From the NCBI GenBank assembly GCA_964614855.1, contig CAZTMX010000037.1:1-18969 (forward strand): 18,969 nt of DNA, in the 5' to 3' direction. This document shows positions 1-8,124 of this stretch, one piece after another. Every line of letters begins with the position of its first letter. Within the stretch, counting starts at the first letter, position 1. Under the pieces are notes generated by a model. The model did not search any database. It saw only the letters and a program-made list of their open reading frames with translations, and was not told where the DNA came from. A program made the position numbers and the translations under genes. This DNA is from CAWJHE01 sp964614855. Its GTDB lineage: Bacteria > Chloroflexota > Anaerolineae > Anaerolineales > UBA4823.

Positions 1-1
1 A

Positions 2-406
2 CATTTCTTGGGGCGGGTAATCTGGCAGGGCGAGGCGGAAAAGGACACCGGGATACCTGAGCAGGTACTCGGTTATCGCGCGGAAAGGGTTTTGCGATCT
101 CCGGCAGATGGGGTGATTGAAACATGCATTGACATTGGTGATCGCATTCAACCCGGGCAAACTGTGGCATATGTGTCGGGCATTGCGGTCAACGCTCCCT
201 TTGGTGGTGTCTTGCGCGGGTTGATCCATGCTGGTCTACATGTTAAGAAAGGGGCCAAAATCGGAGATGTGGATCCCAGGGATAACCCGAACTATTGTGT
301 GCAAATTTCCGATAAAGCTCTGGCGATTGCGGGGGGTGTGATGGAAGCAATCCTCAGCCAACCTGGCTTGCGCAGTTCATTGTGCAGTGGCAATGAAGCT
401 GGTTGA
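2..406 (+). CDS. yqeB: YqeB/EF2563-family selenium-dependent molybdenum hydroxylase system protein (3' part)
   Basis: The reading frame is open to the window edge (codons for His-Phe precede the first possible TTG), so this is the C-terminal ~134 residues of a longer protein. Visible family signatures are GRVIWQGEAEKDTG, RVLRSPADGVIE, a biotinyl/lipoyl-like half barrel with VNAPFGGVLRGLI, then KIGDVDPR and the ending ISDKALAIAGGVMEAIL. These match, from memory, the EF2563/YqeB family, which occurs with selenium-dependent molybdenum hydroxylases and is thought to help mature or insert their cofactor; the biochemistry is not settled. The stop codon lies inside the 5' end of the next gene (yqeC), so the two are translationally coupled. 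The N-terminal part, usually Rossmann-like, lies outside the window. Confidence 0.85.
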   Translation, partial: HFLGRVIWQGEAEKDTGIPEQVLGYRAERVLRSPADGVIETCIDIGDRIQPGQTVAYVSGIAVNAPFGGVLRGLIHAGLHVKKGAKIGDVDPRDNPNYCVQISDKALAIAGGVMEAILSQPGLRSSLCSGNEAG

Positions 407-1172
407 TGCATTAGGATTATCGTCTGATGTCCGATTGGCTCTGGTTGGTGCTGGGGGAAAAACCAGCGCACTGTTCCGGATCGGGCGAGAAATGCTTTCA
501 GCCGGTGGTGCTTCTTCTCAGGTTTGGTTGAGCGTCTCGACACACCTTGGAGTGGAGCAGCTTGTTTACGCAGACCACAGCGTTGAGATCAATAATCCAA
601 AGGATTTACGGTCTTTTTTTAAGGCTGGTCTACCGGGGATTTGTCTGCTGCACGGTGAAAGGGTGCATGAAGAAAGAGTATCAGGCCTTTCCCCAGAAAT
701 GTTGGATGAGCTTAAGCGCCAGGCTGACCTGGACGATATCCCCATTTTGATTGAGGCAGATGGCTCCAAAAAGCTTCCCCTGAAAGCGCCAGCTGGTCAC
801 GAACCGGTAATCCCAGGTTGGTGCAGCCAGGTGGTGGTTGTTGCTGGTTTGTCCGGTTTGGGACAGCCATTGTCCAGTGATTGGGTGCATCGACCGCAGC
901 TTTTTTCCTTGTTGAGCTGTTTGACTGTAGGGGAAGTGATCACCAAAGAGGCTCTCTTGAGCGTGTTGGCGCATCCGTTGGGAGGATTAAAGGACATCCC
1001 ATACCGTACAAAGCGCATTTTGATGCTTAACCAGGTGAATTCTGCAGAAAAGAAAATAGATGGTGAGTGGTTGGCGGCTCGACTTGCTGGAAAATATCAC
1101 CGGATTATTCTTGCAGATCTCGCACGTCCAGTTGGGGAAGGGGAGATTCTCGAGGTGTTTGAAGCTGAGTAA
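393..1172 (+). CDS. yqeC: YqeC-family selenium-dependent hydroxylase accessory protein (P-loop)
   Basis: A protein of about 259 residues with an early P-loop-like motif, VGAGGKTS, near residues 19-26, followed later by LIEADGSKKLPLKAPAGHEPVIP, VVVAGLSGLGQPL and a VHRPQLFS segment. These are the hallmarks of the YqeC family of putative selenium-dependent hydroxylase accessory proteins, which probably bind and hydrolyse a nucleotide. I place the start at the ATG at 393, giving MKLVDALGL; a GTG at 387 is an alternative. Either start overlaps the 3' end of the yqeB-type gene by about 14-20 bases, so this is an operon. No selenium-dependent hydroxylase gene is visible in the window; it may lie upstream, outside the view. 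The family assignment is firm, the molecular role is inferred. Confidence 0.85.
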   Translation: MKLVDALGLSSDVRLALVGAGGKTSALFRIGREMLSAGGASSQVWLSVSTHLGVEQLVYADHSVEINNPKDLRSFFKAGLPGICLLHGERVHEERVSGLSPEMLDELKRQADLDDIPILIEADGSKKLPLKAPAGHEPVIPGWCSQVVVVAGLSGLGQPLSSDWVHRPQLFSLLSCLTVGEVITKEALLSVLAHPLGGLKDIPYRTKRILMLNQVNSAEKKIDGEWLAARLAGKYHRIILADLARPVGEGEILEVFEAE

Positions 1173-1221
1173 ATACATAATGGTGATCCTGATTGACTGA
1201 AATACAAGGCATATTACAGGG

Positions 1222-1250
1222 TTGAAAATCAGCCTCAAACTTGGTATAAA
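1222..1250 (+). promoter_or_regulatory. Sigma70-type promoter for thpR-rsfS
   Basis: A -35 box TTGAAA (1222-1227) and a -10 box TATAAA (1245-1250) are separated by exactly 17 bases. The predicted start of transcription is near 1257, about 30 bases before the thpR ATG. It lies in the 116-base gap after yqeC, separating the thpR-rsfS unit from the yqeBC unit. Confidence 0.65.
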
Positions 1251-1288
1251 GATATCATGAGAATATCCAGATAAGGACATGAAGAATA

Positions 1289-1867
1289 ATGAATGTTGTT
1301 CGATCATTTATCGCAATATCACTCTCATCTGAAATTACCCGGCAGTTGGAGATTGTCATTGATACCTTAAAAGCCCAATTGCCAGGGGTTCCACTGCGAT
1401 GGGCGCCAGCCCAGAATATCCACCTGACGATAAAATTTCTGGGTGATGTCTCTGTATCCAACCTGGAGATGCTAAAAAAGATCATTCAAGTCGAAGCCAG
1501 TCATCATTCTGCCTTTGAAATGAGCGCCGGCAAACTTGGAGCTTTTCCTACACCTCAGAGACCGCAGGTCTTGTGGGTAGGCTTGGAAGCGGATCAGGAA
1601 CTGTTTGCCCTGCAGGCAGGAATTGAAAATGAAGCAGCCAGATTGGGGTATCCGCGTGAAGAACGCCCGTTTTCCCCTCACTTGACCCTTGCCAGGACGG
1701 GTCGGAATGCATCCCCGGAAGATATCCGGCGCATCAGTTCTGTTATAAAGGCTTCCAAAGTGGGGTTTCTGGGTGCTCAGAAGGTACAGGAAATCCATCT
1801 TTACCGCTCTGATCTTCAACGCAGCGGAGCGGTTTATACACGATTATCTTCAGTTCGGTTACAATAG
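1289..1867 (+). CDS. thpR: RNA 2',3'-cyclic phosphodiesterase (2H phosphoesterase, LigT/ThpR family)
   Basis: A 192-residue protein, the usual length for the family. It carries both HxT catalytic motifs of the 2H phosphoesterase superfamily: HLTIKFLG at residues 45-52 and HLTLART at residues 131-137, each at the heart of one half of the two-fold structure. The opening VRSFIAISLSSEI is typical for ThpR (formerly called 2'-5' RNA ligase). The known activity is opening of 2',3'-cyclic phosphate ends on RNA to 2'-phosphate ends; some members also ligate tRNA halves in vitro. The ATG at 1289 follows an AAGGAC sequence about 10 bases upstream and a promoter at 1222-1250. rsfS follows 31 bases after the stop, so the two are probably co-transcribed. 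Confidence 0.92.
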   Translation: MNVVRSFIAISLSSEITRQLEIVIDTLKAQLPGVPLRWAPAQNIHLTIKFLGDVSVSNLEMLKKIIQVEASHHSAFEMSAGKLGAFPTPQRPQVLWVGLEADQELFALQAGIENEAARLGYPREERPFSPHLTLARTGRNASPEDIRRISSVIKASKVGFLGAQKVQEIHLYRSDLQRSGAVYTRLSSVRLQ

Positions 1868-1898
1868 CATTTCAAAAATTCTTTAGACGAGGTGACAT

Positions 1899-2243
1899 CT
1901 GGATACGCATGAAATAGCTCGAAGAATAGTCTCTTTCCTGGAAGAGAAAAAAGGTGAAAACATTGTCCTGATGGATATCCGCGAAGTATCCGATTTCGCG
2001 GATTATTTTGTAATCTGTTCTGGCACCAGTGACAGGATGCTCCAGGCTCTAGCAGACCAACTGGTGGATGATTTGCGCAATAACCACATCGCACGTGGAA
2101 AAATGGAAGGTGAAGCGCGGGAAGGCTGGATTTTGCTGGATTACGGCAATATTGTTGTCCACCTGTTCTCGCCTGACCGGCGTGATTATTACCGCCTGGA
2201 AGACCTGTGGGCAAAGGGTAAAATCTTGCTGCGATTGCAATAA
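1899..2243 (+). CDS. rsfS: Ribosome silencing factor RsfS, with a probable CTG start
   Basis: The frame encodes a 114-residue RsfS/Iojap protein. RsfS binds ribosomal protein uL14 and blocks joining of the subunits, lowering translation in starvation. Family signatures are DIREVSDFADYFVICSGTSDRM, then EGWILLDYGNIVVHLFSPDRRDYYRLEDLW. The first in-frame ATG (1971) would delete the first helix of the fold: the frame upstream of it encodes LDTHEIARRIVSFLEEKKGENIVL, which matches the normal RsfS N-terminus. An in-frame TGA at 1893-1895 limits the gene, leaving no ATG, GTG or TTG in between. A GAGG Shine-Dalgarno sequence (1889-1892) sits six bases before the CTG at 1899, so CTG is the best start. 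Near-cognate ATA or ATT codons, or a sequencing error, remain possible. It converges on hisE with a 19-base gap. Confidence 0.85.
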   Translation: MDTHEIARRIVSFLEEKKGENIVLMDIREVSDFADYFVICSGTSDRMLQALADQLVDDLRNNHIARGKMEGEAREGWILLDYGNIVVHLFSPDRRDYYRLEDLWAKGKILLRLQ

Positions 2244-2262
2244 CCCGCGCCTCCAATCACCA

Positions 2263-2562
2263 TCACTCCAAAGTCAATTTATCGCTTTCTGGCGTATGCC
2301 GGTGTGCCAGCTCTGCTTCGATATCTGCAGGCTTGAGCCCGTGTTTTGAGATTAAGACCAGTAAATGATAGGTGAGATCTGATATCTCCTCGATCAAGCG
2401 CTGGTCCCCCTGGCCTTTGGCTGCGATGATTACTTCGACAGCTTCTTCGCCGATTTTTTTGAGAATCTCATCCTCTCCAAGGTTTAATAACTGGTTGGTG
2501 TAAGACCCCGGTTTAGGATGTAGTTTACGATCCTCAATTATCTCAAAGAGTTTCTTGATCAT
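2263..2562 (-). CDS. hisE: Phosphoribosyl-ATP pyrophosphatase HisE
   Basis: This 99-residue protein carries out the second step of histidine synthesis, hydrolysing phosphoribosyl-ATP to phosphoribosyl-AMP and pyrophosphate. It is an all-alpha MazG-like protein: KKIGEEAVEVIIAAKG supplies the metal-binding glutamates and EEISDLTYHLLVLI the second acidic helix. It is the last gene of the his operon. Its ATG overlaps the end of hisI by 20 bases in a different frame and is preceded by a GGAGGA ribosome binding site inside hisI. The two functions are therefore separate proteins here, unlike the fused HisIE of many bacteria. Confidence 0.96.
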   Translation of the reverse strand: MIKKLFEIIEDRKLHPKPGSYTNQLLNLGEDEILKKIGEEAVEVIIAAKGQGDQRLIEEISDLTYHLLVLISKHGLKPADIEAELAHRHTPESDKLTLE

Positions 2563-2878
2563 TAAATTCCTCCAGGTTGCGGTAAAAACAACTGATTGCG
2601 CCGGTATGGCATGCAGGACCGGACGGGATTACTTCTAGCAACAAGGTATCTGCATCACAATCAACCAGGATGCGCTGGACTTTCAGGGTATTGCCAGAGG
2701 TTTCACCTTTGTGCCAGATTTGTTTACGGCTGCGGCTCCAAAAATGTGCCTCGCCTGTCTGCCGGGTGTATTCTAAAGCCTCTGCAGTCATCCAGGCAAC
2801 CATTAACACCTGCTTTGAACTTTCGTCCTGGACAATTGCAGGGATCAGTCCATGATCGTCGTATTTGAGATTTTTCAT
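2543..2878 (-). CDS. hisI: Phosphoribosyl-AMP cyclohydrolase HisI
   Basis: A 111-residue cyclohydrolase that opens the adenine ring of phosphoribosyl-AMP, the third step of histidine synthesis. Metal-binding residues are visible: the Mg-binding DCDAD at 73-77 including Cys74, and the zinc cysteines Cys90 (in PACHTG) and Cys97 (in SCFYR). WHKGETSGN (55-63) is the conserved substrate-binding stretch, and VLMVAWM (24-30) is typical for the N-terminus. An AAGGAG sequence lies very close to the ATG. The gene begins 15 bases after the hisF stop and its 3' end overlaps hisE, consistent with coupled translation. Confidence 0.96.
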   Translation of the reverse strand: MKNLKYDDHGLIPAIVQDESSKQVLMVAWMTAEALEYTRQTGEAHFWSRSRKQIWHKGETSGNTLKVQRILVDCDADTLLLEVIPSGPACHTGAISCFYRNLEEFNDQETL

Positions 2879-2893
2879 AGCTCCTTCTCTCGC

Positions 2894-3661
2894 TTACCAT
2901 CCACCCGGCCGTACAGGTACACCCTGTGCGAGCAGATATTGCTTCACCTGGAGGACCGATAACTGGTTGTCATGAAACAGGGAGGCAGCCAGAGCTGCGT
3001 CTGCTTTGCCATCAGTCAACACTTGTGCGAAATGCTCTAACTTTCCGGCACCCCCGCTGGCGATCACCGGTACATTGACCACCTGGCAGACGGCGCGCGT
3101 CAACTCGATATCGTAACCAGCCAGGGTGCCGTCGGCGTCCATGCTTGTCAGCAGGATTTCCCCGGCGCCCAAGGCAACTGCCTTCTCCACCCAGGTAAGA
3201 GTGTCCAGTCCAGTTGCAGTTCTCCCTCCATGAATGTACACTTCCCAGTGATTTTTTTCCACACGGCGTGCATCTACCGCCAGGACAATACACTGGCTGC
3301 CAAATCGATCTGCACCTGCACTGAGTAATTCGGGATTTTGCACGGCTGCGGTGTTAACCCCGATTTTGTCTGCACCTGCCAACAGCACCTGCCTCATCTC
3401 TTCGACGGAGCGAATGCCACCCCCGACTGTAAGCGGCAAAAAAACCTCATCCGCAACCTGGCGCACCTTCTCGACGGTTGTCCGGCGCCCCTCAGGGCTG
3501 GCGGAAATATCCAGGAAGACGAGCTCATCGGCGCCCATGCGGTCGTAGATGCGGGCATTCTCCACCGGATCACCCGCATCGCGCAAGTTGACAAAATTGA
3601 CGCCTTTTACTACTCTGCCATTTTTTACATCCAGGCAAGGGATGATGCGTTTTGCCAGCAT
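2894..3661 (-). CDS. hisF: Imidazole glycerol phosphate synthase subunit HisF
   Basis: The cyclase subunit, a (beta-alpha)8 barrel of 255 residues. It uses ammonia delivered by HisH to turn PRFAR into imidazole glycerol phosphate and AICAR. Starting at the ATG at 3661, the two catalytic aspartates fall at exactly the canonical positions, Asp11 (PCLDVKNG) and Asp130 (LAVDARR). Phosphate-binding loops are seen at TVGGGIRS (78-85) and at VIASGGAG. A longer reading frame from 3682 would add seven residues, but an AGGAG ribosome binding site precedes 3661 and the family normally starts MLAKRIIPCLDV, so I chose 3661. It lies 20 bases after hisA. Confidence 0.96.
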   Translation of the reverse strand: MLAKRIIPCLDVKNGRVVKGVNFVNLRDAGDPVENARIYDRMGADELVFLDISASPEGRRTTVEKVRQVADEVFLPLTVGGGIRSVEEMRQVLLAGADKIGVNTAAVQNPELLSAGADRFGSQCIVLAVDARRVEKNHWEVYIHGGRTATGLDTLTWVEKAVALGAGEILLTSMDADGTLAGYDIELTRAVCQVVNVPVIASGGAGKLEHFAQVLTDGKADAALAASLFHDNQLSVLQVKQYLLAQGVPVRPGGW

Positions 3662-3681
3662 AGCTCTCTCCTGTGTACCCA

Positions 3682-4440
3682 TTAAATGCGTTGTTGGAAA
3701 ACCAACGCCGATGCCAGGTCGATCTTGCCTTCGTAAAGCGCCTTGCCGATAATCACGCCAGGTAAACCAGCCTGTGCAGTTTGCTTGACATCTTCAATCG
3801 AGGCTACGCCCCCAGATGCAATCACATCCAACCCTGTAGAGCGAGAAAAATGCAGGGTTGCCGCCAGGTTTAGCCCCTTTCCGCCGCCATCGCGCTGGAT
3901 GTCGGTGTAGATACATGTACGCAGACCAAGCTGAGAAAACTTATTCCCGATGTCGATAGGATCTACTGTCACGGCTTGCTGCCAACCCCGGACATTTAGC
4001 TTTCCTTCTCGGGTATCGATTGCCAGGGCAATCTGTTCGGTGCCATATTTCTCCAGCGCTTGCATGACGATCTCCGGGCTTTCCACCGCCGCACTGCCGA
4101 ATATCACCCGCCTGATACCCAGTTCGATCAACCGCTTAACATCTTGCATTGTACGTACGCCACCTCCCCACTGGATGGAAACCGGGTGTGCGGCTTTTTC
4201 TGCAACCTTTAGAATCTCCCCTAGCGCATCCAGGTTTTCGCTGCCCCCATCGCCGAAAGCGCCGTCCAGGTTCACTACATGAAGCCAGCTTGCGCCTGCA
4301 TCTATCCAGCGCGCAGCTGTTTCTGCCGGGTCGTTTCCATAAATTATCTGTTGTTTTGGGTCTCCCTGTACCAGGCGGACGACTTTGCCATTTCGCAGGT
4401 CAATGGCAGGGTAGATGGTGAATGGGGCGATATAGCTCAT
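3682..4440 (-). CDS. hisA: Phosphoribosylformimino-AICAR-phosphate isomerase HisA
   Basis: ProFAR isomerase, a 252-residue (beta-alpha)8 barrel that performs the Amadori rearrangement of ProFAR to PRFAR, the substrate of HisF/HisH. Catalytic aspartates are Asp14 (YPAIDLRNG) and Asp142 (LAIDTREG). The SIQWGGGVRT loop and the C-terminal VIASGGVASIEDV phosphate-binding loop are intact. The open frame extends 46 residues upstream, but that stretch is the antisense frame of hisH and does not look like HisA. The ATG at 4440 overlaps the hisH stop as ATGA, the classical sign of translational coupling. Confidence 0.96.
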   Translation of the reverse strand: MSYIAPFTIYPAIDLRNGKVVRLVQGDPKQQIIYGNDPAETAARWIDAGASWLHVVNLDGAFGDGGSENLDALGEILKVAEKAAHPVSIQWGGGVRTMQDVKRLIELGIRRVIFGSAAVESPEIVMQALEKYGTEQIALAIDTREGKLNVRGWQQAVTVDPIDIGNKFSQLGLRTCIYTDIQRDGGGKGLNLAATLHFSRSTGLDVIASGGVASIEDVKQTAQAGLPGVIIGKALYEGKIDLASALVFQQRI

Positions 4441-5090
4441 GTTTCGATCTCCACAAAATTTCTCAATATCTGTAAACCAATTTGCTGGCTTTTTTCGGGG
4501 TGGAATTGGACGCCGAATACATTTCCACGAGCAACAATCGAAGCAAAATTGACGCCATAGTCCGTGCTGGCTGCCCAATCCGATTGCAGGGTAGGCATGC
4601 AGTAAAAGCCGTGATTGAAGTAGGTGTAACTTCCCGAAGGGACACCTCTTAGCAAAACAGTATCTTTTAAAGGATGGATCTGGTTCCAGCCGGTTTGAAT
4701 TGATTTCAAGGATGGGTCTGAGAAACGGTAGACACGACCAGGGAGCACTTGCAGCCCTGTCACCGTGGAGGCTTCTTCGCTGGATTCAAACAAAAGCTGC
4801 ATCCCCAGGCAAATACCCAGGAAGGGCTTACCCTGTTGAATAACCTGATGGATTGTGGGAACCAGCCCTCGTTGCTGCAGACCTGCCATGCCTTCGCCGA
4901 AAGCGCCTACCCCTGGCAGGATAACTTTTCTCGCGTTTTCAATGTCCTCTCCCGAGGAGGTCAGGATCACCTCGGCGCCAACCGCTGCCAGAGCTTTCTC
5001 AACGGAACGCAGGTTGCCGGCGCCGTAATCGATCAGGGCGACAGGTTGCATTCTTGACTTGGGGGTTTGTCCTTGCTGATTTTGAGACAT
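4437..5090 (-). CDS. hisH: Imidazole glycerol phosphate synthase glutaminase subunit HisH
   Basis: A class I glutamine amidotransferase that supplies ammonia to HisF through a tunnel between the two subunits. From the ATG at 5090 the protein has 217 residues with the nucleophile Cys94 in LGICLGMQLL and the His197/Glu199 pair in VQFHPEKS. The core starts at VALIDYGAGNL. Two starts are possible: 5090, which gives a 13-residue polar extension and has a weak GGAA upstream, and 5051 (MQPVALIDYG), which lacks a visible ribosome site. I prefer 5090, 17 bases after hisB. The usual HSYY region reads NHGFYC here, a mild variation. The four-base overlap with hisA ties the two together. Confidence 0.93.
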   Translation of the reverse strand: MSQNQQGQTPKSRMQPVALIDYGAGNLRSVEKALAAVGAEVILTSSGEDIENARKVILPGVGAFGEGMAGLQQRGLVPTIHQVIQQGKPFLGICLGMQLLFESSEEASTVTGLQVLPGRVYRFSDPSLKSIQTGWNQIHPLKDTVLLRGVPSGSYTYFNHGFYCMPTLQSDWAASTDYGVNFASIVARGNVFGVQFHPEKSQQIGLQILRNFVEIET

Positions 5091-5107
5091 GTTTTTTCCG
5101 AAGTTGA

Positions 5108-5698
5108 TCAGACCAGGGTGCCTTTTGTGCTGGGGATATTCCCTGCCCTGCGCGGGTCGATGCGTGAAGCCTCGCAAATTACCCGCCCCAGGGCTTTAAA
5201 AAGAGCCTCCGCCTGGTGGTGGTCGTCACGACCATATAAAATGCGAGCATGCAGGTTTGCGCGGGCATTGAAAGCCAGGCTTTCTAGAAAATGGGTAAAC
5301 AGGCTGGTGGGGATAGTGTTGATCGCCGGGGTGCGCCAATCCACCTGGATGACCGGGTAGGGTCTGCCGGAGAAATCGACGGCGACAAAGGCAAGCGCTT
5401 CATCCATAGGGATGTAAGCTGAAGCTGTGCGCACAATCCCTTTGCGGTCGCCGAGTGCCTTATCCAAAGCCTGTCCCAACACAATGGCACAGTCTTCCAG
5501 GGTGTGGTGACAGTCGATTTCCAGGTCGCCTTTGGCCTGGATCTCCAGATCCAGCAAGCCGTGCACAGCAACATGGCGCAGCATATGATCCAGGAAGCCG
5601 ATGCCAGTATCAATCTTGTTTTTCCCGCTGCCATCCAGGTTTAGATGGACATAGACATCGGTTTCAGTAGTTTTACGTGTGATTTCCGCAAGGCGCAT
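5108..5698 (-). CDS. hisB: Imidazoleglycerol-phosphate dehydratase HisB (monofunctional)
   Basis: A 196-residue dehydratase converting imidazole glycerol phosphate to imidazole acetol phosphate with a Mn cluster. The family's histidine-rich metal motifs are present: DTGIGFLDHMLRHVAVHG, DCHHTLEDCAIVLGQAL in the first half and DDHHQAEALFKALGR in the second, with the C-terminal IPSTKG. It contains only the dehydratase half; the N-terminal histidinol-phosphate phosphatase domain of the E. coli-type bifunctional HisB is absent. It starts three bases after the hisC stop. Confidence 0.96.
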   Translation of the reverse strand: MRLAEITRKTTETDVYVHLNLDGSGKNKIDTGIGFLDHMLRHVAVHGLLDLEIQAKGDLEIDCHHTLEDCAIVLGQALDKALGDRKGIVRTASAYIPMDEALAFVAVDFSGRPYPVIQVDWRTPAINTIPTSLFTHFLESLAFNARANLHARILYGRDDHHQAEALFKALGRVICEASRIDPRRAGNIPSTKGTLV

Positions 5699-5701
5699 GG
5701 T

Positions 5702-6808
5702 TTACTCCATTTCTCTTAGCTTGTTGATCAAGCTGTCTGATTGGGCGGGTGTGCCGATACTGATGCGGATGTGATCCTGCAAACCCGGTTTGTTAAAATA
5801 GCGCACCAGGATACCCGCTTTTGCCAGTTGGTTCTTCACCTGGCTGGCGTCTCTACCTGCCACACGGCAGAGGATAAAGTTTGCCTGGGAAGGATATGGT
5901 GAGAGCCAGGAAAAGCTGGAAAGCGCTTGAAACAGGCGTGCCCTTTCACGGATAATTCTTTTGCCAATATCTGACAGCTGCTGGCTGTTATCCAGGGCGG
6001 CAATGGCAGCCTGGGAGGCAGCGACGGAAATATTATAAGGTTGTTTGGCTTTCCACAAATACGGCATGAGCGCGCTCGGAAAAGCGCCATAACCAACCCG
6101 CAGCCCAGCCAGCCCAGCCCATTTGCTAAAGGTGCGCAGAACAACCAGGTTCTTTCGTCTGGGCACTTCCTGGATCATGCTTGTACCCCGATCAGTGAAT
6201 TCATAGTACGCTTCATCCAACACAAGAATTAGCGGCATTTGCAGGATTTTTTCTATCTCCTGGCGCGGCACCAGGCTGCCGTCTGGGTTATTTGGCGAAG
6301 CCAGGAAGATTAATTTCGGTTTTTCCGCTTCAATTGCTCTCAAGATGGCGGGGAGGTCCAGGCTGAAATCTGGTTTGCGTTTTACCGCTATGACCTTTGC
6401 CTGGTTGAGTTCACCGTCAAAGGCGTACATACCGAAAGTGGGCGGGCAATTGATGATAGCGTCGCCCGGATCCACCAGGACGCGCTGCACAAGGTCAATC
6501 AACTCATCGGCTCCTGCGCCAGCCAGCAAGTTTTCTGCTGGAACGCCCAGGTGTGCTGAGAGTTTTTGGCGCAGTGCCTGGCTTTGTGGATCAGGGTAAA
6601 TGTGCATGTAATGTAGTTGGCAGAGGGCAGCTTGCACAGCTGGGATGGGTGCGTAGGGGTTTTCGTTTGCATCCAGCTTGATGATGGCTTCTGCTGGCAA
6701 GCCTAGCTGTTCGGATAGCACATCGTAGGGCAGGATCGGCTCGTAAGCCGGCATCTGCTGGAAATGTGGGCGAATGAAGCGGGTTGCGTCAAACCCCTCA
6801 TTTGGCAT
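5702..6808 (-). CDS. hisC: Histidinol-phosphate aminotransferase HisC
   Basis: A 368-residue fold-type I PLP aminotransferase that transfers an amino group from glutamate to imidazole acetol phosphate. Motifs in order: KLDANENPY (44-52) at the N-terminus, AGAGADELID for cofactor phosphate contacts, SPNNPDGS, LVLDEAYYEF with the PLP-ring aspartate, and TFSKWAGLAGLRVGYG with the Schiff-base Lys229. The C-terminus has IRISIGTPAQSD. The ATG at 6808 overlaps the hisD 3' end by 11 bases and is preceded by an AAGGAG site, so it is coupled to hisD. The related family of aromatic aminotransferases is the only serious alternative, and the operon makes HisC clear. Confidence 0.95.
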   Translation of the reverse strand: MPNEGFDATRFIRPHFQQMPAYEPILPYDVLSEQLGLPAEAIIKLDANENPYAPIPAVQAALCQLHYMHIYPDPQSQALRQKLSAHLGVPAENLLAGAGADELIDLVQRVLVDPGDAIINCPPTFGMYAFDGELNQAKVIAVKRKPDFSLDLPAILRAIEAEKPKLIFLASPNNPDGSLVPRQEIEKILQMPLILVLDEAYYEFTDRGTSMIQEVPRRKNLVVLRTFSKWAGLAGLRVGYGAFPSALMPYLWKAKQPYNISVAASQAAIAALDNSQQLSDIGKRIIRERARLFQALSSFSWLSPYPSQANFILCRVAGRDASQVKNQLAKAGILVRYFNKPGLQDHIRISIGTPAQSDSLINKLREME

Positions 6809-8123
6809 CAGGCTCTCCTTGCCGCTGCTGGGCGGCTGCGGCGTGGGCAGTCAGGCTTTCTGCCCTGGCAATTTCGGCTGCTAATGCGCTCAATCGCACA
6901 CCTGTATCCCGGTCTAATTCGATGATGCTGTTGATTTTTACGAAATCGAGCACGTTGAGTGGTGAGGCGAAGCGGGCGGTTCCCCCGGTGGGCATGACAT
7001 GGCTGGGGCCGGCGACATAATCCCCCAGGACTTCAAAGGAGTACTCGCCCAAGAAGAGGCCGCCGGAATTCTGGATATGACCGGCGAGCTGGCGTGGATT
7101 TTCAATAGCCAGGCACAGGTGCTCTGGAGCATAGGCATCCGCCAGGGCAGCCGCGCTCTCCAGGTCGGAGGTGAGCACAATTCCGCTTTGAAATTCCAGG
7201 GATTGCGCAATGATCTCTGAGCGTGACAATTGCTCAAGCTGGTGGGCGACTTCCGCCTGCACTCCTTGTGCCAGCCGGATGTCCGGGGTGAGTAAGATGG
7301 CAGAGGCCAATGCGTCATGTTCCGCCTGGGCTAATAGATCAGCGGCTACCCAACGCGGGTTGGCGGTTCCGTCCGCGATGATCATAGTTTCTGTAGGACC
7401 GGCCAGACCGTCCAGTCCTACGAATCCGTACACTTGCTGCTTTGCCAGGGTGACAAAAAGGTTTCCAGCGCCGACGATTTTATCGACTTTTGGCACGCTC
7501 TGGGTGCCGTAGGCCATCGCAGCGATCGCCTGGGCGCCGCCAACCTGGTAGATGCAAGGCAGACCGCATAAATAGGCGGCAGCCAAGATCGCCGGGTGCG
7601 GATTGGGCGGTGTACAAACGATGCTTTCTCTCACACCAGCCACCTGGGCCGGGATGACGGACATCAACAGGGAGGACGGCAGCGGCGCAGTTCCACCAGG
7701 TACGTATACACCGACTTTTTGGATCGGTGTGAAGCGCTGGCCGATTTTTCCGCCGAGCGTGCCGGTTTCCCAGCTCGGTACCGGCTGCAGGCTGTGAAAG
7801 GCGCGGATACGCTCTGCGGCACTTTGCAAGGCATCCTTGAGTGCCTTGGGCAAGGTTTCGAAGGAGTCTTTGAGAATCTGCCCATCGATTACCAGGGTCT
7901 CCAGGTGAGTTTGGTCAAGCAGTTTCGACCAGTGAAACAGGGCTGCATCGCCTTCTGAGATCACTGAAGCGAGGATTTGTTCCACAGCCTGCGCAGGTGT
8001 GCAGCCCGGACCAAATATTTCTTCGGTTCTTTTGAGTATCCCGGGTGGGTACTTTCTTCCGGTAGGGGTGCTGCGGCGTAAAATGCTATTCCGGGCTTCT
8101 TCAACAGATAAGATTTCGATCAT
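6798..8123 (-). CDS. hisD: Histidinol dehydrogenase HisD
   Basis: A 441-residue zinc enzyme that oxidises histidinol to histidine in two NAD-dependent steps, the end of the pathway. Family signatures in order: GQRFTPIQKVGVYVPGGTAPLPSS, the long signature GAGNLFVTLAKQQVYGFVGLDGLAGPTE, LAQAEHDALAS with the zinc-binding Gln and His, YAPEHLCLAIENP, and GEYSFEVLGDYVAGPSHVMPTGG. It starts one base after the hisG stop, which implies coupled translation, and overlaps hisC. The length is normal and no catalytic motif is missing. Confidence 0.96.
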   Translation of the reverse strand: MIEILSVEEARNSILRRSTPTGRKYPPGILKRTEEIFGPGCTPAQAVEQILASVISEGDAALFHWSKLLDQTHLETLVIDGQILKDSFETLPKALKDALQSAAERIRAFHSLQPVPSWETGTLGGKIGQRFTPIQKVGVYVPGGTAPLPSSLLMSVIPAQVAGVRESIVCTPPNPHPAILAAAYLCGLPCIYQVGGAQAIAAMAYGTQSVPKVDKIVGAGNLFVTLAKQQVYGFVGLDGLAGPTETMIIADGTANPRWVAADLLAQAEHDALASAILLTPDIRLAQGVQAEVAHQLEQLSRSEIIAQSLEFQSGIVLTSDLESAAALADAYAPEHLCLAIENPRQLAGHIQNSGGLFLGEYSFEVLGDYVAGPSHVMPTGGTARFASPLNVLDFVKINSIIELDRDTGVRLSALAAEIARAESLTAHAAAAQQRQGEPDAK

Positions 8124-8124
8124 T

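Noticed and set aside
4441..4578. 46-residue N-terminal extension of HisA
   Set aside because: It is the alternate frame of hisH, has no resemblance to HisA, and the ATGA overlap at 4437-4440 gives a canonical start.
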